Below are positions 24,732-33,793 of a DNA stretch of 64,000 bases, piece by piece. A program made the position numbers and the translations under genes. The notes under the pieces were generated by a model. That model searched no databases. It was not told the DNA's origin and saw nothing but the letters and a program-made list of their open reading frames with translations. The stretch comes from Vibrio sp. Of7-15 (GTDB taxonomy: Bacteria; Pseudomonadota; Gammaproteobacteria; Enterobacterales; Vibrionaceae), in the NCBI RefSeq assembly GCF_022347565.1, contig NZ_JAKRGH010000002.1, positions 408,930 to 472,929 of the forward strand, read 5' to 3'. The stretch's first letter is position 1. Each line of letters starts with the position of its first letter.

Positions 24732-25765
24732 GCCAATTAAAATCAAAGCGTATTTTTACAGAAGCGGATGAGCAAACTCAGGAATCAGCACTGAATCAGG
24801 AGCAAGAGTTAACTCTTCAACGCCAGTTTCAGCAACAAGATGAGTTCTTACCTCAGCCTGTTCAGGCAGAAAGTGAATCAGATATAGAACAAGACCTGAC
24901 AAAAGAGCTTACGAAACCAACAGGTAAAAGGCGATCTCTTTTATTTGGTCTGGCGGCGTTTGGTGGATTAGCTCTGTGGCAGTCGGTAGATCAAGTGTAT
25001 AACGAATGGCTGGCAAGTGATTGGCTTGCGTTGGGGTGGGCTGGTTTACTTTCTTTTGTTGCCACAATGGGGGTTGGGGCGCTGACAAAAGAGTGGCTGA
25101 AATTAAGAACACTGAAAAAACGCATATCACAGCAAGAGCAAGCGGCCAAATTAGTGGATATGAATGGAATAGGACAGGGGAAGCCTTTTTGTGTTGCATT
25201 GGCCAAACAAAGTGGATTAAGCACTGAGCACCCAGGATATGATCGTTGGTTGCACTCTTTAGCTGCGACTCATAATGATACTGAAGTTTTAGAGTTGTAT
25301 GATCAAATGGTGCTTTCTCATCAAGATAAGCAAGCCAAAGCTTTAGTAGGTAAGTATTCCAGCGAAGCTGCTCTGATGGTGGCTGTGAGTCCATTAGCCA
25401 CGGTAGACATGCTGCTGGTGGCATGGCGTAATTTAAAGCTGATAGAACAACTTTCTAAAGTCTATGGTGTAGAACTAGGGTATTGGTCTCGTATTCGTTT
25501 ATTAAAGTTGGTGCTGACGAACATGGCATTAGCTGGCGCTTCGGAAGTGGTAGCCGATGTAGGCATGGATCTCTTATCGATGGACTTAGCAGGACGTTTA
25601 TCAACGAGAGCTGCACAAGGTGTGGGAGTAGGGTTACTGACAGCTCGCCTTGGTTTAAAAGCCATTGCGTTGGTGCGCCCATTACCTTGGATGAATAACA
25701 ATAAGCCAAAATTGAGTGAAGTAAGAAAGAGTTTATTATCACAATTAAGTTCGAAAAATAACTAA
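24728..25765 (+). CDS. ycjF: YcjF family inner-membrane protein
   Basis: Conserved membrane protein (DUF697-type, TIGR01620) of unknown biochemical function, coupled to ycjX by an ATGA overlap. The 345 residues start with a Gln/Glu-rich cytoplasmic part of about 70 residues. Two transmembrane helices follow (about 72-120), then a large domain with the hydrophobic segments typical of the family. The psp-ycjX-ycjF-tyrR order matches that in enterobacteria, supporting a role in the envelope-stress group. Confidence 0.9.
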   Translation: MSQLKSKRIFTEADEQTQESALNQEQELTLQRQFQQQDEFLPQPVQAESESDIEQDLTKELTKPTGKRRSLLFGLAAFGGLALWQSVDQVYNEWLASDWLALGWAGLLSFVATMGVGALTKEWLKLRTLKKRISQQEQAAKLVDMNGIGQGKPFCVALAKQSGLSTEHPGYDRWLHSLAATHNDTEVLELYDQMVLSHQDKQAKALVGKYSSEAALMVAVSPLATVDMLLVAWRNLKLIEQLSKVYGVELGYWSRIRLLKLVLTNMALAGASEVVADVGMDLLSMDLAGRLSTRAAQGVGVGLLTARLGLKAIALVRPLPWMNNNKPKLSEVRKSLLSQLSSKNN

Positions 25766-25797
25766 TCCAAGTAGAGTTTTTTATATCTCTGCCTTAG

Positions 25798-25830
25798 AGC
25801 CCAGATTATGGATAAAAAGTAATCTGGGCT
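25798..25830 (+). terminator. Terminator of ycjXF
   Basis: A perfect 11-bp stem (25798-25808 with 25820-25830, AGCCCAGATTA) with an 11-nt loop; the trailing tract is only modestly T-rich. Confidence 0.75.
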
Positions 25831-25975
25831 TTGTGTATCCGTCTTTCAAATCTTGACGAAGTTCAGCTCTTATCGCACTATAGCGAAGTGTCAACTTTTC
25901 ATGACACATTCAAATTTTGAATACTATTCTTATTAAAATGACCACGCTAGTGTGCTGACGTCAAAGGAAAATAAT

Positions 25976-27517
25976 GTGCGGCTTGAAGTATTTTGCGAAG
26001 ACCGTTTAGGTCTAACACGAGAATTGCTGGATATCTTAGCAACTCAACATATTGACTTGCGCGGTATTGAAATTGATACCAGTGGCAAAATATACCTAAA
26101 TTGCCCTGAAATTGAATTCGAACAGTTTAGAGAGTTAATGGCTCAAATCCGCCGAATTTCTGGGGTAACAGACGTTCGTAAGATCCAGTTTATGCCAAGT
26201 GAACGTGAGCACACTGAGCTAAGAGCATTACTGACTACACTACCTGATCCTGTGTTCTCATTTAATTTAAATGGCAAAGTTGAAATTGCTAACCATGCAG
26301 CGTTGTCTTTATTCAACCTTTCACATGAGCAGATGATGGAGCAATCATCGAGTGCGTTGCTACCGCACTTTAACTTTTCTCGCTGGTTAGAGCAGAGTAA
26401 AGCGCGTCAAAAGTCGAACATAGTAGTGAATGGGTTGGATTACTTGATGGAAGTAATGCCCGTTTACATTACCGATGACAGCAATACGTCTGTTTTAGCC
26501 AGTGCCGTGGTGCTTTTAAAATCGGTATCAGAAGCGAAGGCAATGGCACCGTCTTTACCAGATGATAGCGTTCATGGCTTTGAGCATTTTGTGGGTAGTT
26601 CAAACCGTCACAAGCAGCTTATCTCACAAGCGAAAAAATTGGCCATGCTTGATCAACCCTTATTGATCCAAGGTGAAACGGGAACGGGTAAAGAAATGCT
26701 GGCGAGAGCTTGCCATAACCGCTCCCACCGTGATGGCGATTTTTTAGTGGTTAACTGTGCCTCCATGCCCGATGATGTCGCGGAAACGGAATTATTTGGT
26801 TATGCGCCAGGTGCTTTCCAAAATAATGAAGAAGGTAAGAAGGGTATTTTTGAGCAAGCTGATGGGGGTACGGTTTTCTTAGATGAAATCGGTGAAATGA
26901 GCCCTCATTTGCAGATCAAAGTACTGCGTTTACTGCAAGATGGTACGTTCCGCCGTGTAGGGGAAGAAAAAGAAATTCATGTTGATGTGCGCGTTATAGG
27001 CGCAACTCAAAAAGATTTAAGTGAGCTGATAAATAAAGGCTCATTTAGAGAAGATTTGTACTATCGCTTGAATGTGTTGTCGTTAACCATTCCGCCATTA
27101 AGAGACAGAGTGAGTGATATTCCCGCGTTACTGGATTTATTTATTGCCCAATTTGCTCAAGAGTTAAAAGTGATGAAGCCGTCAGTACCTGAAGCTACTA
27201 TTGAGTTATTAAGCCAGTATGTGTGGCCGGGGAATGTGCGACAGTTAAGAAACACCATCTTACGCGCGATGACTCAGGTCGATGGCAATACGCTAGATGC
27301 GTCATTGATTGAGCTACCAAAAGCAGATATGGCAGTGGCGATGCCTGAAGCAAACATTGATGGTTCGTTAGATGACATCATGAAGCGCTATGAGTCCGGA
27401 ATCCTTGAAAATCTGTATCAAACGTACCCTTCCACGCGAAAATTAGCGAAACGCTTAAATGTGTCGCACACTGCGATAGCGAATAAGCTGCGTGAGTACA
27501 GTATTGGTCGACGGTAA
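25976..27517 (+). CDS. tyrR: Aromatic amino acid regulator TyrR
   Basis: Regulator of aromatic amino acid biosynthesis and transport. I choose GTG at 25976: AAAGGA is 7 nt upstream and the product is 513 aa beginning MRLEVFCEDRLGLTRELLD, the same length as E. coli TyrR. A GTG at 25952 would add 8 residues. Domains: ACT (1-70), PAS (about 75-185), AAA+ with Walker A GETGTGKE (233-240), and a C-terminal helix-turn-helix (TRKLAKRLNVSHTAIANKL). The sigma-54 loop reads GAFQNN rather than GAFTGA, as in other TyrR proteins that work with sigma-70. Confidence 0.95.
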   Translation: MRLEVFCEDRLGLTRELLDILATQHIDLRGIEIDTSGKIYLNCPEIEFEQFRELMAQIRRISGVTDVRKIQFMPSEREHTELRALLTTLPDPVFSFNLNGKVEIANHAALSLFNLSHEQMMEQSSSALLPHFNFSRWLEQSKARQKSNIVVNGLDYLMEVMPVYITDDSNTSVLASAVVLLKSVSEAKAMAPSLPDDSVHGFEHFVGSSNRHKQLISQAKKLAMLDQPLLIQGETGTGKEMLARACHNRSHRDGDFLVVNCASMPDDVAETELFGYAPGAFQNNEEGKKGIFEQADGGTVFLDEIGEMSPHLQIKVLRLLQDGTFRRVGEEKEIHVDVRVIGATQKDLSELINKGSFREDLYYRLNVLSLTIPPLRDRVSDIPALLDLFIAQFAQELKVMKPSVPEATIELLSQYVWPGNVRQLRNTILRAMTQVDGNTLDASLIELPKADMAVAMPEANIDGSLDDIMKRYESGILENLYQTYPSTRKLAKRLNVSHTAIANKLREYSIGRR

Positions 27518-27535
27518 GCGGTCTCTATTTTGATA

Positions 27536-27563
27536 AAAACGGGCTCAGAATTGGGCTCGTTTT
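27536..27563 (+). terminator. Terminator of tyrR
   Basis: Eleven base pairs, including two G-U pairs, form between 27536-27546 and 27553-27563 with a 6-nt loop and end in TTTT. Confidence 0.75.
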
Positions 27564-27599
27564 GCTATGTTCAATTTAAGAAATTAAAAAGATGTAACT

Positions 27600-28175
27600 G
27601 TGTCACGTATGGATATGACAAAAAGAAATTACCTCGTTGTTGATAATTTGATCATTCGTCCTGCCGAGCAATCCGACAGTAGTGTTATTTCTCAGTATTT
27701 TTATCGAAATAAATCACACTTATCGCCTTGGGAGCCAGTGAGAGGGGAAGATTTTTATACTTCAGCGGGCTGGCGGCAGAGGCTGATCAAGTTGGTTGAA
27801 TTACATCAACTTAATCTGGCGTATTACTTTATCATTCAGCAAGCAGGCAGTGATGAAGTGATTGGCACCATTAGTTATAGCAATTTGGTTCGTCACCCTT
27901 TTCACGCATGCTATGTGGGCTATTCACTGGATGAAGAAATGCAAGGCAATGGCATTATGCGCCGGGCCCTGATGAAAACAAACGAGTGGCTGTTTCAAGA
28001 GCAAAATTTACACCGGATCATGGCGGCGTACATTCCTAGAAATAAGCGCAGCGGTAATGTACTTGAAGCGGCGGGGTTTGAGTATGAAGGTTTGGCTAAA
28101 GATTACTTGTTTATTAATGGCCAATGGGAAGACCATGTTCTTACGGCACTTGTGAACAGTGACTGGCAAGAATAA
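27600..28175 (+). CDS. rimJ: RimJ-like ribosomal protein N-acetyltransferase (GNAT)
   Basis: GNAT-fold acetyltransferase close to RimJ, which acetylates the N-terminus of ribosomal protein S5. The 191 residues contain the RimJ-type segments SPWEPVR and HACYVGYSLDEEMQGNG (acetyl-CoA loop, Q/R-x-x-G-x-G type) and the ending DYLFINGQWEDHVLTAL. The start is uncertain: GTG 27600, ATG 27609 and ATG 27615 are all in frame and none has a convincing ribosome site. It is 82 nt downstream of tyrR beyond a terminator. Confidence 0.85.
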   Translation: MSRMDMTKRNYLVVDNLIIRPAEQSDSSVISQYFYRNKSHLSPWEPVRGEDFYTSAGWRQRLIKLVELHQLNLAYYFIIQQAGSDEVIGTISYSNLVRHPFHACYVGYSLDEEMQGNGIMRRALMKTNEWLFQEQNLHRIMAAYIPRNKRSGNVLEAAGFEYEGLAKDYLFINGQWEDHVLTALVNSDWQE

Positions 28176-28215
28176 AGCAAGGGACAAGAGACTTTAGGCA
28201 AAGGTGGGCAAGGAA

Positions 28216-28803
28216 ATGGAAAGACTAGAACAACAGCTAACATTGTTAATGGAGCTGGATAAACTAAAGTCCGTTCTGAGAAGAACACGAGTTGTGAGTG
28301 CGGAAAAAAGATTAGAAAACAGTGCTGAGCACAGTTGGCATGTCGCATTAATGGCTCTATTGCTGGAAGAGCACGCTAATGAACCTGTAGACATTACCAA
28401 AGTCGTAAAAATGTTGCTTTTGCATGATGTGGTTGAAATTGATGCGGGTGACACCTTTGTATACGACGTACAGGCGTCAAAAGATCAAGCTGAGCGAGAG
28501 TTAAAAGCGGCGCACCGTTTATTCGGCTTGTTGCCAAAAGAGCAAGGAGATGAACTGCTGGCGCTGTGGCTAGAGTTTGAAGAAGCACAAACCCCAGAAG
28601 CTAAATTTGGCAAAGCGTTAGACCGACTTATTCCCATGCTATTGAATTATCATAATCAAGGTCAGAGCTGGATAGAGCATGGGGTTACTTCTCAGCAAGC
28701 ATTAACGATTAATAAAAAAATTGAAGCAGGCTCAGAAACGTTGTGGCAAAAAGCACAGCAGTTGATTTCAGAAGCGGTGGCTAATGGTTGGCTTAAAGCG
28801 TAG
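28216..28803 (+). CDS. HD-domain phosphohydrolase (HDDC2/YfbR-like)
   Basis: Predicted metal-dependent phosphohydrolase, probably a nucleoside 5'-monophosphatase, of the HD_3 family. With the ATG at 28216 it has 195 residues; the metal ligands are His39 (in AEHSWH), His70-Asp71 (LLHDVVEID) and a later Asp in ALDRLIP. AGGTGG lies 8 nt upstream of this ATG; a GTG at 28204 is an alternative start. It follows rimJ at 40 nt, perhaps co-transcribed. The substrate is inferred from the family only. Confidence 0.82.
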   Translation: MERLEQQLTLLMELDKLKSVLRRTRVVSAEKRLENSAEHSWHVALMALLLEEHANEPVDITKVVKMLLLHDVVEIDAGDTFVYDVQASKDQAERELKAAHRLFGLLPKEQGDELLALWLEFEEAQTPEAKFGKALDRLIPMLLNYHNQGQSWIEHGVTSQQALTINKKIEAGSETLWQKAQQLISEAVANGWLKA

Positions 28804-28826
28804 TTTTAATAATATTCAGCAAAAAT

Positions 28827-28857
28827 AAAGCCGCGGCATTATATTGCTCGCGGCTTT
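28827..28857. terminator. Bidirectional terminator between HD gene and pykA
   Basis: A perfect 9-bp stem (28827-28835 with 28849-28857, AAAGCCGCG) with a 13-nt loop and T or A tracts on both sides, between convergent genes. Confidence 0.85.
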
Positions 28858-28885
28858 TCATTATGTGTTTTGATAGGCTGAAAAA

Positions 28886-30331
28886 TTATTTAACAGTAAC
28901 AATACGCATGCAGTTCGTAGAACCAATGGTATCCATTACGTCACCCTGTGTAATGATCACCATATCGCCACTGTCCAGAAGACCTTGTTCTTTTAATGTC
29001 TCTAATGCTTTATGGGTGGATGGTAGTCCAGAGTCTGCATCGCTTGTGAAATAAACAGGGGTTACACCACGGAATAGAGCAGCGCGGTTTAGTGTTCCTT
29101 CATTACGAGAAAGCGCAAAAATCGGAAGACCAGAGCTTAAACGAGACATCATTAATGGTGTACGGCCCGATTCGGTTAACGTCACCATGCCTTTTACCCC
29201 TTTGAGGTGGTTCGCTGCAAACATGGTTGCCATAGCAATGGTTTCTTCCGGTAACTCAAATTCACGATCCATACGGTGGTTCGACACGTTGATGGATGGC
29301 ATTTTTTCTGCACCCATACACACTTCTGCCATGGAGGTAACCGTTTCTACAGGGAAGTCACCAGCAGCCGTTTCCGCAGAAAGCATTACTGCATCAGTAC
29401 CATCAAGTACGGCATTAGCCACGTCCATTACTTCTGCACGTGTTGGCATTGGGCTAGTGATCATCGATTCCATCATTTGAGTGGCTGTAATCACAGTACG
29501 GTTATGGCTACGAGCACGACGAATTAATTGTTTTTGAACACCCACTAATTCTGGATCACCAATTTCTACACCGAGATCACCACGAGCAACCATCACAGTA
29601 TCAGAGGCAAGGATAATATCATCCAATGCTTCTTCGGTCGCCACGGTTTCAGCTCGTTCTACTTTTGCGACCAATTTCGCTTCTAGGCCAGCGTCGCGTG
29701 CTAAACGGCGCGCGTAATGCATGTCTTCGCCATTGCGTGGGAAAGATACGGCAAGGTAATCTACTTTCATTGATGCCGCAGTAATAATGTCTTGCTTGTC
29801 TTTGTCTGTTAGGGCGTCAGCGGATAAACCACCGCCTTTTTTGTTGATGCCTTTGTTGTTAGATAAAGGGCCTGCCACTGTGACTTCAGTGTGCACTTTA
29901 TTGCCTTCTACAGCGGTAACACGCAGTTGTACGCGGCCATCGTCCAGTAATAAAATATCGCCAGAGCTAACATCTTTTGGTAGTTCTTTATAATCTAGGC
30001 CAACGCACTCTTGGTTACCTTCTCCTTTTGGTAAATCACTGTCTAGAGTGAATTTATCACCAATAGCTAACTGTATTTTGCCATCTTTGAATGTTGAAAC
30101 ACGAATTTTTGGGCCTTGTAAATCACCTAAAATAGCGACATGTGTTCCCAGTTTTGCCGCAATTTCACGGACTTGTTTTGCACGAGCAATATGGTCTTCT
30201 GCACTACCATGTGAAAAGTTCATTCTCACTACGTTGGCACCAGCGGCAATAATTTTTTCTAAGTTATTATCACGGTCAGTGGCTGGACCTAGTGTAGTTA
30301 CAATTTTTGTACGTCGTAGTTTTGTAGACAT
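28886..30331 (-). CDS. pykA: Pyruvate kinase, type II (PykA-like)
   Basis: Glycolytic enzyme turning phosphoenolpyruvate and ADP into pyruvate and ATP. The 481-residue sequence follows E. coli PykA rather than PykF through most of its length (start [20 protein letters not shown]). The active-site segment [13 protein letters not shown] and the [10 protein letters not shown] signature are intact. GGAG precedes the ATG. It stands beside queE and mlc; Mlc, a sugar-transport regulator, is a sensible neighbour but no shared transcript is evident. Confidence 0.95.
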   Translation of the reverse strand: MSTKLRRTKIVTTLGPATDRDNNLEKIIAAGANVVRMNFSHGSAEDHIARAKQVREIAAKLGTHVAILGDLQGPKIRVSTFKDGKIQLAIGDKFTLDSDLPKGEGNQECVGLDYKELPKDVSSGDILLLDDGRVQLRVTAVEGNKVHTEVTVAGPLSNNKGINKKGGGLSADALTDKDKQDIITAASMKVDYLAVSFPRNGEDMHYARRLARDAGLEAKLVAKVERAETVATEEALDDIILASDTVMVARGDLGVEIGDPELVGVQKQLIRRARSHNRTVITATQMMESMITSPMPTRAEVMDVANAVLDGTDAVMLSAETAAGDFPVETVTSMAEVCMGAEKMPSINVSNHRMDREFELPEETIAMATMFAANHLKGVKGMVTLTESGRTPLMMSRLSSGLPIFALSRNEGTLNRAALFRGVTPVYFTSDADSGLPSTHKALETLKEQGLLDSGDMVIITQGDVMDTIGSTNCMRIVTVK

Positions 30332-30670
30332 GCGTCACTCCAATTGAGGATTCAAACTTTTCGTCAAGAATGGTTCAAAAACTTTGAGCCAAATTTAAAT
30401 TTGTTTTTACATTTATTACGTAATTTTACTACATGCATAGAGCACAACTCTGTTCTTAATCAAGTTTAGAATGAAAAACGAAGAGTGATTACATTCAAAG
30501 GTAGATTAAAGAGCGGCCCTTTAGATCAATAATGGCAGTAGCTTGATTTATCAAGTAGGCAGATGAGAAATAAGGAAAAATAGCGCGAATAAGAAAAGAG
30601 AGAGCAAGGTGAGAAGCCAAACCGCCTTAATTTAGTTAAAAAGCGATTTGGATCAATCAAAGGTTATCTA
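30332..30670. other. pykA-queE spacer without a gene
   Basis: No convincing coding or RNA gene. On the pykA side there is a 9-bp near-perfect inverted repeat with a 3-nt spacer (30371-30391) directly next to a perfect 14-bp palindrome (30390-30403, CAAATTTAAATTTG). These probably belong to the pykA promoter or leader. No clean -35/-10 pair stands out. Confidence 0.5.
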
Positions 30671-31339
30671 TTAGGCGATGGCTAAGTATTTATGTGTTTG
30701 GATTGATAAGCGCCAGTTACGTTGAATACAGGTTTCAATGCATAACTCTGTCGCACGTTGCTTTTGGCTGATTGGCTGCAAGGCTATCATTACGTTAGGA
30801 AGTAGGGTTTTGTCTTTTAGCAGTTCATCGAGCTGGTCTATGTCTTTTTGCGTGCCAACAGGGTGCTTGATTTCATTGGCGCGTTCTAGCGCTTGAGCAA
30901 TGACAGGCATTTTGGCTTTCATATTGATCTTTGGTGAGACTGTGACCCAAGTATTGTCTGTTGCTAGAACGTCGAAGGTACCACTGGTTTCAATTTGACA
31001 CTGATAACCTGCAGTTTCAAGTGCTTGAGTTAACGGCATTAAATCGTATGAACACGGCTCTCCACCAGTAATCACAACGTGCTTGGCTGTGTAACCTTGA
31101 TCTTGCAGAAGCTTTACAACGTCGTCAGAGTCCAAGTTTGTCCACTGTGGATTATCTTCTGTTTTTGCTAATACATCAGCTAATGAAGCGTGATCAATAG
31201 GATTAGCATCCCATGTTTGTTTGGTGTCACACCACGCACAGCCAACAGGGCAGCCCTGTAATCGAACAAAAATGGAGGGTGCGCCAGTAAAGAAACCCTC
31301 ACCTTGGATGGTTTCAAACACTTCATTAACTTTGTACAC
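30671..31339 (-). CDS. queE: 7-carboxy-7-deazaguanine synthase QueE
   Basis: Radical SAM enzyme of queuosine biosynthesis, converting 6-carboxytetrahydropterin to 7-carboxy-7-deazaguanine. The 222 residues carry the iron-sulfur motif Cys30-x3-Cys34-x2-Cys37 (GCPVGCAWCDTK), the SAM-binding VITGGEP and the family start YKVNEVFETIQGEG. No queC or queD is adjacent and I see no preQ1 riboswitch before it. In some gammaproteobacteria QueE also affects division under stress; nothing here shows that. Confidence 0.93.
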   Translation of the reverse strand: MYKVNEVFETIQGEGFFTGAPSIFVRLQGCPVGCAWCDTKQTWDANPIDHASLADVLAKTEDNPQWTNLDSDDVVKLLQDQGYTAKHVVITGGEPCSYDLMPLTQALETAGYQCQIETSGTFDVLATDNTWVTVSPKINMKAKMPVIAQALERANEIKHPVGTQKDIDQLDELLKDKTLLPNVMIALQPISQKQRATELCIETCIQRNWRLSIQTHKYLAIA

Positions 31340-31445
31340 GGTGTTCCTCTGTCTTGGGTATTTTTTTCATTGAAATAAAAAAGTCTGTTCGCTTATTAGC
31401 CTAAAGAGGTATTACCTCTCAAATATTGCTTTTAATTCACACTCA

Positions 31446-31463
31446 ACGTGATGCATGTCACGT
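31446..31463. promoter_or_regulatory. CRP-type site upstream of mlc
   Basis: GTGA-TGCATG-TCAC matches the CRP core exactly; the outer positions are C and G instead of T and A. It lies 92 nt before the mlc start in the divergent queE-mlc spacer. CRP control of mlc is known in E. coli. Confidence 0.65.
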
Positions 31464-31486
31464 ACTTTATAGAATTAACTTCACAA

Positions 31487-31502
31487 TTACTTCGCAAAGT
31501 AA
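31487..31502. promoter_or_regulatory. Palindrome before mlc, possible autoregulatory operator
   Basis: TTACTT-CGCA-AAGTAA is a 16-bp inverted repeat centred 60 nt before the mlc ATG. It has the T-rich/A-rich arms and CG centre expected for Mlc/NagC-type sites. Autoregulation is inference. Confidence 0.4.
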
Positions 31503-31554
31503 AAAAATTCAGAGCCAAAATAACTATAGAGCCTTTGAACTCTGGAGATAAGCA

Positions 31555-32769
31555 ATGTTCGTAGCCCAGCCAGGTCATATCGACCATATAAAACAAATAA
31601 ACGCAGGGCGGGTGTATAAATGTATTGATCAGCTAGGCCCTATTTCTCGCATTGAGTTGTCTAAAATAAGTCAATTAGCTCCTGCAAGTATTACTAAAAT
31701 TACACGTGAGCTGATCGACGCACACCTTATCAAAGAAACGCAGTTTCAAGAAGCAAATAGTCGTGGTCGCCCTGCAATTGGCCTTCAAACAGATAATGAA
31801 GGATGGCAGTTTCTTTCAATGCGCTTAGGGCGTGGCTACCTCACCATCGCTTTACATGATCTGGGTGGCACTATTCTTGTTGAAGAAAGGCAGGACATTG
31901 ATGAACGTGGTCAAGAAGAAGTGCTTAATAAGTTATTGGCTGAAATCGATAAGTTTTTTCAAGCTCATGCAGATAAATTAGATCGAGTCACTAGCATTGC
32001 GATCTCTTTGCCTGGGTTAATTAATTCAGTTGATGGTGTTGTGGTTCAAATGCCGCACTATGACGTAAGTAATTTACCTTTAGGCCCAGAAATTCATAAA
32101 GCCACTGGATTGCCAGTGTTTATTGGTAACGATACACGTGCATGGGCTTTGGCCGAGAAGCTTTTTGGTAATTCTCAAGGAGTCGATAACTCTATTTTGA
32201 TCTCTATTCATCACGGTGTAGGAGCTGGAATTGTTTTAGATGGCCGAGTACTAGAGGGAAGAATTGGTAATATTGGTGAGCTTGGCCATATACAAATTAA
32301 ACCATTTGGTAAGCGGTGCCACTGTGGCAACAACGGGTGTTTAGAAACGGTAGCAAGTTCAAAGGCCATTTGTGAACAAGTACATTCTTTGATTAATGAA
32401 GGGCATCCTACTGTACTTGCGGAGCAAGAAATCACGATTGAATCTGTGTGTGATGCGGCGGTAGCAGGGGATGCGCTAGCGGCGAGAGTGGTGACGGAGC
32501 TGGGGCATCACTTAGGGCAAGCCATTGCTATTATGGTCAACTTGTTTAATCCTGAACGAATATTGATCGGCGGTGAGATTAACCGAGCTCGCTCAATCTT
32601 GTACCCAGCCATTCAAGAATGCATCCGTACTCAATCTTTGCCTGTTTATAATGATGATCTGATTTTGCAACAGAGTCGTTTTTATACTCAAGCGACCATG
32701 CCGGGAGCTGCGTTAGTGAAACAGGCCATGTTTGATGGTTCGTTGCTGATGAAAGTGGTTGAAGGGTAA
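31555..32769 (+). CDS. mlc: Mlc-type ROK-family repressor
   Basis: Transcriptional repressor of PTS and sugar-uptake genes, relieved in E. coli when EIIGlc sequesters Mlc. The 404 residues have an N-terminal winged helix (ISQLAPASITKITREL) and a ROK domain. The zinc site is His245, Cys255, Cys257 and Cys262, matching E. coli Mlc offset by two. N- and C-terminal sequences (QPGHIDHIKQINAGRVY; AALVKQAMFDGSLL) favour Mlc over NagC, although mid-protein segments are NagC-like. GGAG lies 7 nt before the ATG. Confidence 0.9.
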   Translation: MFVAQPGHIDHIKQINAGRVYKCIDQLGPISRIELSKISQLAPASITKITRELIDAHLIKETQFQEANSRGRPAIGLQTDNEGWQFLSMRLGRGYLTIALHDLGGTILVEERQDIDERGQEEVLNKLLAEIDKFFQAHADKLDRVTSIAISLPGLINSVDGVVVQMPHYDVSNLPLGPEIHKATGLPVFIGNDTRAWALAEKLFGNSQGVDNSILISIHHGVGAGIVLDGRVLEGRIGNIGELGHIQIKPFGKRCHCGNNGCLETVASSKAICEQVHSLINEGHPTVLAEQEITIESVCDAAVAGDALAARVVTELGHHLGQAIAIMVNLFNPERILIGGEINRARSILYPAIQECIRTQSLPVYNDDLILQQSRFYTQATMPGAALVKQAMFDGSLLMKVVEG

Positions 32770-32792
32770 TTATGGATTCAGTTTTAGCGAAA

Positions 32793-32815
32793 AAGGTGAG
32801 TAGATTACTCACCTT
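32793..32815 (+). terminator. Terminator of mlc
   Basis: A perfect 10-bp stem (32793-32802 with 32806-32815, AAGGTGAGTA), 3-nt loop, then a T run of at least five. Confidence 0.9.
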
Positions 32816-32844
32816 TTTTTGTGCTTACTTTTAAACTAAGGTGA

Positions 32845-33783
32845 TTAGTGCTGGTTTAAAAAATTCGCAATGGTTTGATATACCGAGTCACACTCTTCTT
32901 TGACTAAATCTTCCATATTTAAAAACGCGTGGATCATGTCTGAAAAATGCACATGTTGCACAGAAACGCCTGCCTGTTTTGCCTTGTCACAATAGGCAAT
33001 ACCTTCATCACGTAATGGGCAAAACTCTGCGGTAAAGAGTAATGTTTTTGGTAGATTGTCAGTGAACTCACAATACAGTGGTGATGTCAGTAAAGGGTCT
33101 TCCCCATGCTGAAAGTAATTCTCAAAATACCATTCTATTTTACTTTTCTCTAAAAGGTAGCCTTTTGCATTTTGTTCGATAGAAGCGGAGTTCATGGTGT
33201 AATCCAAGCTTGGGTAAATCATGACTTGCTTGTTAATGTTCACCGTCTTGTCGTTTTGAGCTCGTTGGCTTACGGTTGCCACTAATGCGCCGCCGCCAGA
33301 ATCGCCAGCGATGGAAATGGTTTTTTGATAAGGAATATTACGGTTATTTAATGTTGTCCAGATATTTTGAAGAACAGTATAAGCGTCGTTTACTCCGGAA
33401 GGGTAAGGGCATTCTGGTGCTAAGCGGTAATCAACCGAAACGACAATATGTTGCGTTGCGTTGGCCAGCTTACGGCAAATAGGATCGTAGACCGTAATGC
33501 TGCCTGCCATGTGACCACCGCCATGATAGTAAATCAGAACAGGTAAGGACGATTCTGGATCTGGGTGGTAAATACGTACGGGAACATCAAATTCGGTACC
33601 AGTGACTAAATCGTCTTGTATCCATGCAATGTCCGGTGCAGCCGTAACTAACGCCTTAGTTAGATTGGCTAAGCCTTCACGAGCATTGGTTGGGGTTGAT
33701 TTAAATCCACTGTCAATTAACTGCTGTATTTGTTTATTAAAGGCATCTAACCATGGCTGTAGTTTAGGACTTACTTGTCGCAT
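32845..33783 (-). CDS. Alpha/beta-hydrolase, HSL (type IV esterase) family
   Basis: Predicted carboxylesterase, 312 residues, no signal peptide. Oxyanion motif HGGG (87-90), nucleophile motif GDSGG with Ser162, and catalytic His285 (DMIHAF) are present. The family aspartate in the xDPLRDEG motif is replaced: the sequence reads EFCPLRDEG, with Cys255 where Asp is expected. Asp259 is close by and might substitute, or activity may be altered. AAGGAGAG precedes the ATG. It lies 10 nt after the MFS gene, so it is probably third in a CoA-transferase/transporter/esterase operon acting on short-chain esters. Confidence 0.85.
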   Translation of the reverse strand: MRQVSPKLQPWLDAFNKQIQQLIDSGFKSTPTNAREGLANLTKALVTAAPDIAWIQDDLVTGTEFDVPVRIYHPDPESSLPVLIYYHGGGHMAGSITVYDPICRKLANATQHIVVSVDYRLAPECPYPSGVNDAYTVLQNIWTTLNNRNIPYQKTISIAGDSGGGALVATVSQRAQNDKTVNINKQVMIYPSLDYTMNSASIEQNAKGYLLEKSKIEWYFENYFQHGEDPLLTSPLYCEFTDNLPKTLLFTAEFCPLRDEGIAYCDKAKQAGVSVQHVHFSDMIHAFLNMEDLVKEECDSVYQTIANFLNQH

Positions 33784-33793
33784 GATGCTCTCC

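Noticed and set aside
24909..25424. A 171-residue open frame antisense to ycjF
   Set aside because: ycjF is well supported by family and coupling to ycjX. The antisense frame has no ribosome site and no recognisable domain.
31340..31554. preQ1 or other riboswitch before queE
   Set aside because: No H-type pseudoknot pattern with an A-rich tail was found in the queE leader. The palindromes present fit CRP and Mlc sites on the mlc side.
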